In this document: one piece after another, positions 51,949 through 60,882 of the stretch
Layout of the letters: every line of letters begins with the position of its first letter
Numbering within the stretch: position 1 is the first letter of the stretch
NCBI GenBank assembly: GCA_934045075.1
Contig: OW203726.1
Span: 186,001 to 250,000 of the forward strand
DNA length: 64,000 nucleotides
Direction: 5' to 3'
Origin: Yponomeuta sedellus
Lineage: Eukaryota > Arthropoda > Insecta > Lepidoptera > Yponomeutidae
Position numbers and translations under genes: made by a program
The notes under the pieces: generated by a model
Told to the model about the DNA's origin: nothing
What the model saw: the letters and a program-made list of their open reading frames with translations, nothing else
Databases searched by the model: none

Positions 51949-52569
51949 TTGCAAGTTCTCAAAGAACTTATATACGTTATTTCAATTTCAATACATGTAT
52001 AATATTAAAATTAACAGCTTGACTATTTAATATTAACTTGATATTATCATGTCACGTCCGTACTCGGGTAAAACCTGTTTCAATTTGACGAATTGATTCA
52101 CCTTCCTGCTTAAATAGTTTAAGCCTTAGGGTATGTCATTGTTTCGAGTAATCAAATTAACTGTTGTGACGCTGCGCAAGCTATAAACCGAGCACTTGAA
52201 GAGCGATACAACACCCATATACCCGATAAACGGTATAAGTGCTGTCAAACTACTATTTGTACATAAATACGGTAATCTATCTATAATACATAATGTACCC
52301 TAGTTACTGAGCAGAACACAAAACATAATCTCAGGCTTCTATACCAGAGTTGTAGGCAATGCTACTTCCCACGATCTTGACAGATCACCTTCGCTTCATC
52401 AACGTTCACTAGTCGTTGCATGCCCATACCTCAGTTTCGGGTAATTCTTGCCCTTTGCTAGTAAATAAAGTAGGTTTACATTTTGCATAAAGTATGTCCA
52501 CGTGGGAAGTCCCTTCCAACCACAATAGTTATATATATATTTGTTTCGTCAATCTTTCTTTATTGCTTT

Positions 52570-52893
52570 TAGCAATAAGGCCGCCAATTGTACTATGTAT
52601 ATTTGCAATTGTTTTGTATTTGTTGTTTTTCCAGTGTACAATAAAGAATATTCTTATGTTTCTGCCTGCATCCTCTCCACATGTCCAAACCAATGCTACA
52701 TTCCTTTCTCAATACGTTTTTCATTTCATTTCAATAGTCACTACATCCTGTTTCAGTGCACAACTTTCTCTAATCAGGATATAATGCTTTACATGAAGGC
52801 AATAAGGCCGCCAATTGTACTATGTACTTTTGTAATTATTTTGTATTTCTTGTTTTACCCAGTGTACAATCAAGAATATTCTTATCTTATCTT
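52570..52893 (+). mobile_element. Two family E retroposon copies
   Basis: AATAAGGCCGCCAATTGTAC at 52,572 and again at 52,801, each followed by about 80 bp ending AATATTCTTAT. Both are a few bases longer at the 5' end than the nested copy at 34,702, consistent with variable 5' truncation. Confidence 0.75.
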
Positions 52894-53097
52894 ATATTTT
52901 TTGAAATTTTGAACATTGGTTTAACCTAAACGACTTTCATCTGGGCTCGATAACGTCATAATATCTCGGTCTCGAAGGACAGATTACTGCGAATTACTCG
53001 CGCAATTAGCATTTAGATTAGACATTATAACTGTCGATCCGACGCGGAGATCAAACAGCGCTGTAACTTGTGGCAAATACCTTTTGACCCTGTTGAT

Positions 53098-53243
53098 TTC
53101 GCTAGGAGATTAATTAATCTCCTAGCGAATCGTACTGTGCGGTGCCGGGTCATATGTAATATAATTGATAAAAATATGAAAACATTAGGACAGGGTATTG
53201 TTGCATTAGCAACAATACCCTGTCCTAATGTTTTCATATTTTT
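53098..53243. repeat. Perfect 32-bp palindrome followed by a 35-bp perfect hairpin
   Basis: 53,098-53,129 (TTCGCTAGGAGATTAA and its mirror) is a loopless palindrome. 53,170-53,204 pairs perfectly with 53,209-53,243 around the loop ATTA (stem AGGACAGGGTATTGTTGC at its closed end). Neither matches another part of the window. Confidence 0.95.
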
Positions 53244-53384
53244 CATATTTACGTACGCAGATTACTGCGAGTTATGCCAGACGTTATGTGAGTGGTACGA
53301 CGACGTTAGTCGCTCGGTCGCGACTCTCCAGTAAATTAATTGTAAAAATATATTAACCGTACTTAATAGCAATACGAATCGCTC

Positions 53385-53740
53385 GTAGTTCCGGCTGCCT
53401 GAGTGATCTTAAACCACCACAAAGGTTAAGCAACACAGGGCGCGTTCAGTGCATGGATGGGTAAACCGTCTATAGCTAACGCTAGAGGATTTTTTCCGAG
53501 CGGTTACGTGCTTCGCAAGGCACGTTAAGCAGTTGGTGCCGGCTGTTGTCGATAGAGCACTCGTCAAGCCAAGTCAGAGGCCTTAGGGCGGCTTGCAAAC
53601 TTCTGACAGTTAGACCAGCCACTAGTCTTGCAAGCCAATTCGGATTTGGCCCGCGTGGTGGAGTATGGCTTATACCTTCCTAAGAGAAGAGGCCCGTGCC
53701 CTTCGGTGGGGACATAATGGGTTGATGATGAATAGCCATA
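53385..53740 (+). mobile_element. Family C copy
   Basis: Plus orientation with TGCATGGATGGGTAAACCGT, GCAAGGCACGTTAAGCAG and GGGTTGATGATGAATAG. 53,885-53,945 is an inverted LINE tail (see 49,535). Confidence 0.7.
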
Positions 53741-54516
53741 ATGGGTTAGATTTCGGTTTTCACCAATAAAATTGTTGTCAAAGTCACGTACATCCCTTTC
53801 AAAATTGCAAAAATTGCATAGTACTTTTTTACGTCCGCAAAAATACTTCGTTCGAATAAAGGGCATTCTTCTTCTTCATCGTGTTCAGGCTATAGTAGTT
53901 CACTGCTGGATATAGCCCTCCCCTAATGAGCGCCATAGCGCAAGCTTGAGCCATCATTCATCATCATCGAAGGGCATTGCATCTGATTATTTAGTACCAT
54001 AAGTAAAATGATAATGACATAACTTGTGTTACAAACAGACACAATATAAACACGTAACGGCGGCGTACACAAATGAAGCCAATAATATAATTTGACACGG
54101 CTTCGAGAAGTCTTGGAGCGATTTCCGTCCCTTGTAACAATTGATACGATTCAAAGTCGCATATCCTGCGAGGCAGTACCTACTTAGACAGTAATTGCTC
54201 GGTAGGGATACGCGGAGGCGTTATTGTTATTATAACACGTAATAAAGCTTTATATTCACCCACATACTTACGTATGATATAACAGGATAACTTGTCTAGG
54301 GTGCCATTAGCAGCCGGTCCAAAATAAGGTTGTTATAATGTTCCAACGATTGTAAATCTGGCTCTGAGTTAGATAGAAAATACATCGGATGATATCGCGA
54401 GTAAACCTGCGGCTTAGACCAATTATAATAAAGACAAATTATTATTATGCTTTATTATTATTTAATTTATTTCATTATACGTAGTGAAGTATGGAGTATA
54501 CCTTCCTTAGGCATGA

Positions 54517-54790
54517 GACGGTGGTGGTAGCAGAGCGGTGTAGAACGCCGGCCTCTCAATCGGGAGGTCGTGGGTTCAAACCCCGGCATGTACCAATGAC
54601 TTTGTTTTCAAAGTTATGTACATTTGTGATATTATTGTAGCAACACCACTCGCCGACGGTGAAGGAAAACATCGTAAGGAAACCCTAGTGTCTGAAGTGT
54701 TAACGTACCTCAGCGCTTGCTACGTACAATGGCCCAACTATGAGGCTAAGTGCGGAAATCTCAGGTCTAACTAACTAACTAACTAGGCAT
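54517..54790 (+). mobile_element. SINE family A, near full length
   Basis: tRNA-like head GGTGGTAGCAGAGCGGTGTA then GAACGCCGGCCTC and GTGGGTTCAAACCCCGGC. The body has CCAATGACTTTGTTTTC, GGTGAAGGAAAACATCGTAA and CTATGAGGCTAAGTGCGG, and it ends in (TAACTAAC)n. Best reference copy in the window. Confidence 0.85.
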
Positions 54791-55242
54791 GAGACCCGTG
54801 CCCCTCGGTGGGGACATAGTTGGTTGATGATGATTTTTCAAACAAATAAATTACGACACCTAAAATTAACAACAGTACAGAGCCGGTTGATGTTGATGTT
54901 GATGTAATGTTGATGTGAGGCACTAGGTACCGCAAAAAAAAAGTTGTGAACTGTACTCCTAAATCAGTAAGAGGGTGACTAAATAATCAATAAACAAAAC
55001 CTATAGCCAGTATAACAAACTCCTTCACGTCTGTTTTGATGATAATCAAATTAGATCGGTGAAGTAAGGTAGAGCTCCAGACTACGCTTATACCATAATA
55101 AGCGTATAAATAATGGGATAAGTGCGACATAGAAAATGCAAAGTAAATTAGATCCTACTAAAAAATCCTATGTGAAAATTATAACAAAAGAGGGTGTTTA
55201 TACTATTTTTATTTTTAATGCACTAAACCCGTGCTAAGGAAC

Positions 55243-55398
55243 AAAAAACCTATTTAGAGGCTAAAAATTTCACCCATGCCGGGATTCGAACCCGCAACCT
55301 CTGGCTATCCGTGCCAGTGCTCAACTGGCACGGATAGCCAGAGGTTGCGGGTTCGAATCCCGGCATGGGTGAATTTTTTAGCCTCTAAATAGGTTTTT
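55243..55398. repeat. Head-to-head SINE B palindrome with 75-bp arms and 5-nt loop
   Basis: Left arm 55,244-55,318 and right arm 55,324-55,398 are near-perfect inverse copies of the SINE B anticodon-to-tail portion, meeting at GCCAGT-GCTCA-ACTGGC. Both copies are cut at the same internal point. Confidence 0.95.
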
Positions 55399-55689
55399 AA
55401 AAGAGGGTGTATTGACATTGGTTTTTCTGCGAGCTTATTAAATATAAGTAGAGAAGTTACTATAGACACGAAACGTTCCATCAATACCTATCGACTAAAG
55501 CGCATGGAGTAAGCCTGTTGAGTTTTGAGCTTAAATTTAATAAAAGAAACTTTTATCTAATCGTTACCGTAGAAATTTTATAGGTTAAGTATCATAATTA
55601 GTGTTCACAGCTAAATAATACATCAGTAGCGACTACATCCACTACTACTAGATTCCAGGAGACCTGGGAGGCCGAAAATATCATGGCTA

Positions 55690-55990
55690 CACAACCAGAG
55701 CGACACGAGTATTTCTTAATGATTCGCGATATTCATACATACGTGTACTTATATATTAAAACGGGTCTAATTGCGATTATCACCCGACCTGTCTGCGAGC
55801 ATAGTGAGTGTTGTGGGTAGGCCAGCTGCGAAAAACTAAAAGTGACTACCCACAATAATTGACTGCACTCGCCACTTCAGTCTACCCGTGACCACGGCTA
55901 CTGTAACGCCGCCGAAACGTAGGGAAATAAGGTAGGTAATTACGTTTTACCTAATTAATAATCGCAATTAACTTAATATTGTAATATTAA
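55690..55990 (+). mobile_element. Penelope-like tail copy
   Basis: Contains ACGGGTCTAATTGCGATTAT and GACCACGGCTACTGTAACGC then CGCCGAAACGTAGGG, ending TACCTAATTAATAATCGCAA. The first and last blocks are inverted relative to each other, forming a stem. A version of the same motif follows the Penelope-like coding relic at 60,370-60,460. Confidence 0.6.
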
Positions 55991-56479
55991 TCTGTTTCCT
56001 CACCGTCGCCTAATGTTTAAATGTCCAACCTACTTGAACAGTCCCCCACAATACAGACTATCGTCTAGTGTGGGGGTCCCCGGAAACGTTCCGGTGCATA
56101 ATGTCCCTTTCCCAAAATGTCCCCTTGTTTCCTTTGAAATTTAAAATGTCCCTTTACCAGAATGTCCCTTTCCTAGAATGTCCCTTTCTCAGAATGTCCC
56201 TTCCCAAAATGTTCCTTTCCCAAAATTTCCCCCCATTTAGATTTGTGCGGACCCGTCAATATTATGTTAAGTGAATGGAACTAAATCGGATATCAAGTAA
56301 TAAAACAAAGCATTTACTAATCGGGATTTGTATTATACTCGTAATAATGTCGAAAAATCTTCCATGTCACCATTATATATATTTTAACACAAAATACGTA
56401 ATCATAAAAGAAGAAAAAATGTTCACAATTATAATCTGCTTAATCTAATATAACTTTAATCAAAATCACAACTTCACAA

Positions 56480-57898
56480 TTATCGCTTAAATAAAGAAAG
56501 TCTCAAAAAAATAATTTTTTTCATAAATTGTTTTATCGTTATATGACTTCTTTCGAGTTTTTTCAAATATTTGCTATATTTTCTGTCAAACTCAATATCC
56601 CGAAGCCTTCTCTTTTCTTTCATCTTTTTAAATAGCGAATCTTGTATGCGGCTATCCCAATGTCTACTTTCCTTCCTTAATTTATGAATGAAATCATACA
56701 AATTTGGATTTTTTGGTATCCGTGCATTCATTCGTCGATGCCATCCTTCCAACGCATTTGTCGTTCGATGACGCTGGCCGGCACAACTAAGCACTTCCGG
56801 TGACTTTGTAGGATACCACGTAGTCTCAAAATATTTGCGAAAACGGGTCATTTCCGGTGAATTTCCGGCGGATTGTATAATATAATGCCATGCACCTGGT
56901 ATGTGAGTTGATGGCACTAAAGGTATAATCGAGGCCATCCTGGTTGTATTACGGCCTTCTCGTGTTGCATCCAACTTAACCCGTTTTGAATATTTCCATA
57001 TAGCATCGTTGAAGTGATGGTAGCAGCCAGTCACTTGAGTTTCCGGAAAAACTGAGGAGACAGCATTCATGATGGCGACTTCATAATCAGATTTAAATGT
57101 TCTGATGCGAACATTTAACTTTTCTTTTATGAGAGTAAATAAGCGCACGTAAGTTTGCTCTGTTTTGCTGGGTAGGAGAGCGTAAATGACAGGTACAATA
57201 TTTGTACAATTTTCATCAGAACCCAAATCCAAATGTAAAGTAAATAGTTGATAGAATGGTTTTGGAGTCGTTTTAAAAGTTCCATCAGCGTAGTATGATC
57301 CTGGACCTTTTATAATTTTTTTGGCCACAGTGGAGGCAAAAATTATGATCTTTTCCGTGCCGCCATCATCACAGACCACGAAATCATTTGCCAATACTTG
57401 TGGAATTTGAAATGTTTCAGTACTGCCATGTGTTAATACATCTATATTGAGAAACTTTTTGCGTGCTCGGTATAGAGAAGTTTTAATGGAACGAAACGTT
57501 GGTACCAGATCCTGATCATCGGGGTGCTCGTTTCTATATTTATATTTTTCTTCTAAGGATGATTCCCAAATTCTCTGTATTGGTTCCAAACTATCACACA
57601 CGGCTTCTTTCAACTTACATCTTTGCTTTTTAATACTGATTAGTACATCACTTACTTCACACGTATGAGGCGACTCCCTTAAAATATTTTCTCTTGCTTC
57701 ATCTAAAGTAACAGACGCCGAGCAAATAGTTCTATGTATGCATCTCCATAGTGTACTATTATTTTCATTCTTCCGGTTTTTATTGTACTGAAACCCCTTG
57801 TAAATTAGAGTAGGCTTTCCTTTTTGGTTACGTATGAATTCCAGTTCTTCCGACATATTATTTTTAATTGAGTTTAACACATTCTTCCTTTCATTCAT
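56480..57898 (-). CDS. MULE transposase with FLYWCH zinc finger
   Basis: Cut-and-paste transposase. 472 codons open. The natural start is probably MSEELEFIRNQKGK (Met 15), since the first 14 codons lie in a duplication spacer. FLYWCH zinc finger about residues 20-82: GKPTLIYKGFQY, LWRCIHRTICSA, SPHTCEV. Transposase core about 200-400: SYYADGTFKTTPKPFYQLF (first Asp), TFKSDYEVAIMNA (second Asp), GCYHHFNDAIWKYSKR, and TTNALEGWHRRMN (Glu). The C-terminus is basic. The reading frame has no internal stop, so the protein may be functional. It reads away from the 58-kb terminal repeat. Confidence 0.88.
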   Translation of the reverse strand: MNERKNVLNSIKNNMSEELEFIRNQKGKPTLIYKGFQYNKNRKNENNSTLWRCIHRTICSASVTLDEARENILRESPHTCEVSDVLISIKKQRCKLKEAVCDSLEPIQRIWESSLEEKYKYRNEHPDDQDLVPTFRSIKTSLYRARKKFLNIDVLTHGSTETFQIPQVLANDFVVCDDGGTEKIIIFASTVAKKIIKGPGSYYADGTFKTTPKPFYQLFTLHLDLGSDENCTNIVPVIYALLPSKTEQTYVRLFTLIKEKLNVRIRTFKSDYEVAIMNAVSSVFPETQVTGCYHHFNDAIWKYSKRVKLDATREGRNTTRMASIIPLVPSTHIPGAWHYIIQSAGNSPEMTRFRKYFETTWYPTKSPEVLSCAGQRHRTTNALEGWHRRMNARIPKNPNLYDFIHKLRKESRHWDSRIQDSLFKKMKEKRRLRDIEFDRKYSKYLKKLERSHITIKQFMKKIIFLRLSLFKR

Positions 57899-58089
57899 TC
57901 TTCATTCTTCCGGTTTTTATCGTACTGAAACCCCTTGTAAATTAGAGTAGGCTTTCCTTTTTGGTTACGTATGAATTCCAGTTCTTCCGACATATTATTT
58001 TTAATTGAGTTTAACACAACAAACAAAATTCCACTACTAATATGAACTGCGTTAACTGTCCTGTGTTTTATTTTAGTCAAAGGTGACAT
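57766..58089 (-). repeat. Tandem duplication of the MULE N-terminal coding region
   Basis: A 115-bp stretch encoding NSIKNNMSEELEF to KNRKNE is repeated with a 137-bp period (57,766 on and 57,903 on). The outer copy (MSPLTKIKHRTVNAVHISSG and on) runs into a stop right after the copied segment; the inner copy is the start of the long ORF. One base differs within KGFQYDKNRK against KGFQYNKNRK. Confidence 0.92.
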
Positions 58090-58589
58090 TGAAGTTTATT
58101 TAACAAAACTACCCACTTCAAGAAAAAGTGACTCTCGTCATAAGTGCGTTTAGTTATTGCGCATTCAAGTTCTGCTATTAAAAAATGATGAAAAGCAAGA
58201 GAAAACACTTTATGTTTATTATAGAAACTAGCTAAAAATTGTCACGAAAATTCATCTTTCTTATTTAATTAAATGTCAAATATCACATGTTTTATTGAAG
58301 GGACGTTTCGGGAAAAAAAAAGTTGAAGACGAGACATTTTGGGAAAGGAACATTTTGGGAAGGGACATTCTGAGAAAGGGACATTCTAGGAAAGGGACAT
58401 TTTGGTAAAGGGACATTTTGAAACAAGGGGACATTTTGGGAAAGGGACATTATGCACCGGAACGCCCGGAAACATTGTTGTTTTATCCTTAACATAAACC
58501 AATAAAATTAATTTTTAACCTTCTCATACCCTTTGTAACTTTGTGTAAAGTGGTCTTTGAATAAAGTGTTTTTTTTTAAGTTTCAATAG

Positions 58590-58690
58590 ATAACCAGTTC
58601 CTTGTCTGGCAACCTCGAAAAGCAAGCTGGCCGAATCGGTTGTCAACCTCAGTTAGGAGAAGGCATATGAAGAAGAAGAAGCGACTACTC
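58590..58690 (+). mobile_element. LINE 3' tail fragment
   Basis: CAACCTCGAAAAGCAAGCTG and CAACCTCAGTTAGGAGAAGG, ending in a GAAGAAGAAG repeat. Related to 19,735. Confidence 0.55.
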
Positions 58691-58967
58691 GGAGTAAGCA
58701 AGTTAAGTGGCACAATTAATATTGACTGCGAAATGTTACATCGGCATCGACAACTTGGAGTTTATCTGGATAATCGGATATGCGGAGAGAAATGAGCACA
58801 ATGGATTCTGGACGCTCGGTGATTGCTGATCGCGTTATTTTAATGCGGCGCTTGTAGCGTGTATTACACACGCGCGCGGGCTGACTTCGGCCTGCAGCGG
58901 AGGGAGACGTAGTACAAAACGTTAGCTGGGACTTGTAATGAACTTATTATATTTACCCGATTATATC

Positions 58968-59106
58968 CTTTTTAATGCACTAACCCATGCGAAACACAAT
59001 TTTAAGAACCTATTTAGAGGCTTAAATTTCCACCCATGCCGGGATTCGAACCCGCGATCTCTGGCTATCCGTGCCAGCGCTCTTCCAACTGAGCTAATGG
59101 GCGACT
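58968..59106 (-). mobile_element. SINE family B copy
   Basis: Minus-strand head GCCCATTAGCTCAGTTGGAA, box B GGTTCGAATCCC, tail GCCTCTAAATAGG. Confidence 0.8.
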
Positions 59107-59224
59107 CTATAATTACCCGATCTGTTTACCAAAGGAGAGTAATGTGTCTCAGGCTCGGTAGCTCAGTGGGTAGACCGATGTGAGACCACCAATAACTTTT
59201 TTTCTATTTTATGTTCATTTATAT

Positions 59225-59345
59225 TAAAGGGGTCAAATCGCTATTATTTATTAGGTAAAACGTAATTACCTTATTTCCCGACGTTTCGGCAGCGTTACAG
59301 TTGCCGTGGTCTCGGGAAAATCCGTTTAATATACAATCATGTATG
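59225..59345 (-). mobile_element. Penelope-like tail copy
   Basis: On the plus strand GGTAAAACGTAATTACC, CCCGACGTTTCGGC and GTTGCCGTGGTCTCGGG; the inverse of the 55.7-kb copy. Confidence 0.6.
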
Positions 59346-59409
59346 AGTTTTGCGAATCATTATTAATATTTATAGCATATTTTAAACTTTTGTGACTTGT
59401 ACACATAGT

Positions 59410-60470
59410 CAAACTAAGAGGACCATTGCTGAAAGAGTCAAGGAATCTATCGCAGCTGTCACAAACCGCCAGGTGGAAAAGTCAGCGATAGCGGAACATC
59501 TTCTTGAATCAGGACAAACCACTGGATAGAATTGCACAAACCATCGGTGCTTTCCAACGATCGCCATTATTATAGCCGAATTGTGCGTGAAGTGGTTGAA
59601 ATTAAGAAACACAAAAATTTTCATCGGGAATGTGGTTTCAAATTGTCGCAAACGTGGGATCCGGAGCTCTATTTTTGAATCACTCGTATGTAATTGTATC
59701 GTCGAATGCGACATAAGTCACACTCGTCTTCTAAGTCGCATGATCTCGTTTTTTCGTATTTTTGAATCGTTTGCATGAAGTGTATTGAAGTGTATGCCAG
59801 TACAATTTGAAGTATTGTATTTTATCCGTTCCACGCAGAAATTATAAAAAACCGGAAACTACCGTAACAGAAACGGAACGTAAAATATTTCGTTTTATTG
59901 GCTGTTTAGATGAAAAATCTTTGCCTTTAGTTGCAAAACAAACAAAACACTAGTCATATATCGTAAATAATAACACTTTGGTTTGTTTTTGTTCGAAAAT
60001 CTCGAAACAAAAAATCAATTCGGCACAAAAGCACAAACTCCTCGATTTGGAATTTGACAAATTTTGACAATTAATCTATCGATCGACATACGAGACGAGT
60101 GGTAAGGACCATTCGTTGCAGTCGAGTGATTCAAAAATACGGAATTTCGTATGTCGAACGAAAATCAGTAGAAGTCGAGCGCTCGACGCGAGATGAGTGA
60201 TTCAAAAATAGAGCTCCCGGTCATCAACATGTTCGAGTGGAAAAAAGTCGCATGGCTTATCGTCCGACATTGTCAGTGTAGTGTGTCGCAACCCTAATAG
60301 TGCTTTGTGATAGCTGATTGAGGGTAGTCTGAAACCTTGTCAGCCGAAGATGCGAACGGGTGCCAGCCATCAGTCTTCTCGTGACCACGATGACTGTAAC
60401 GTCGTCGAAACGTCGAGGTAAAATAGCAATAAATTACTACGCGATTAAGCCCCGAAAATTTTCTAACAAA
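59410..60470 (+). pseudogene. Penelope-like element, GIY-YIG endonuclease end, interrupted by a MITE
   Basis: Penelope-like elements encode a reverse transcriptase with a C-terminal GIY-YIG endonuclease. 59,414-59,529 reads RTIAERVKESIAAVTNRQVE then KSAIAEHLLESGQ, then a stop. 59,560 on, in another frame, reads HYYSRIVREVVEIKKHKNFH then FKLSQTWDP. The frame resumes at 60,217 as VINMFEWKKVAW. This order matches the end of the family's endonuclease domain. 60,290-60,470 is the non-coding tail. A stop and a frameshift make it dead. Confidence 0.75.
59664..60216. mobile_element. 553-bp MITE inserted in the Penelope relic, 3-bp duplication CCG
   Basis: Terminal inverted repeats of 22 bp start GAGCTCTATTTTTGAATCAC. 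CCG flanks both ends (59,661-59,663 and 60,217-60,219). Excising the element and one CCG joins the Asp-Pro codons to VINMFE in frame. The interior has further GATTCAAAAATA copies near the right end. No coding capacity. Confidence 0.85.
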
Positions 60471-60882
60471 TACTTATGTTCATTTGTAAAGTTATAGTTA
60501 AGTAGTAATACCACTCGCTAATTGTGAAGGAAAACATCGTGACTCAAACCTGAGTGTCTGAGGTTTAGCTTAGTGCTTGAAATTGCCAATCCACGGTGGG
60601 CACGCGTAGTAATAGGGATGTGGACTAATGTTCGGAATGGATTTTGTTTTATAGATAGACGCTATTTAAACACGAAAAAAATTATTTCATGAAAAAATAC
60701 GTCATATTTTACTAAAAAAATACATAATTAAAACTACTTTTTAAAATTCCCGCCAAAACGTTCTAAACTAACGCGTGAGTATGATGACGTCACAGACCGA
60801 TAAACAATCTCGCGCTCTATGAAAGTTAACCTGATATTCAGTGAATTCTTACGAATAAATAAGTTATCTGAAAGGTGTTAAA

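Larger units (their letters stand above)
56087..58464 (-). mobile_element. Complete Mutator-like element (MULE), 2,378 bp, 8-bp target duplication
   Basis: Ends CGTTCCGGTGCATAATGTCC and its inverse, inside terminal inverted repeats of about 140-150 bp. Flanking CCCGGAAA at 56,079-56,086 and 58,465-58,472 is an exact 8-bp duplication, as expected for MULEs. Both terminal repeats consist mainly of 6-8 tandem units of the type ATGTCCCTTTCCCAAA. The only gene is the transposase on the minus strand. Confidence 0.92.

Noticed and set aside
53170..53243. microRNA precursor
   Set aside because: The stem is perfectly paired over 35 bp with a 4-nt loop, unlike a pre-miRNA with bulges and a larger loop; no small-RNA data.
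44028..59106. tRNA genes
   Set aside because: The cloverleaf-like sequences are repeated many times with attached SINE bodies and tails; acceptor stems are imperfect. Read as SINE heads.
55900..60430. Hammerhead ribozyme in the Penelope-like tails (CGAAACGT string next to a stem)
   Set aside because: Penelope elements are known to carry hammerheads and the GAAAC part is present, but I could not find a CTGANGA box in the right place in any copy. A covariance-model search would decide.
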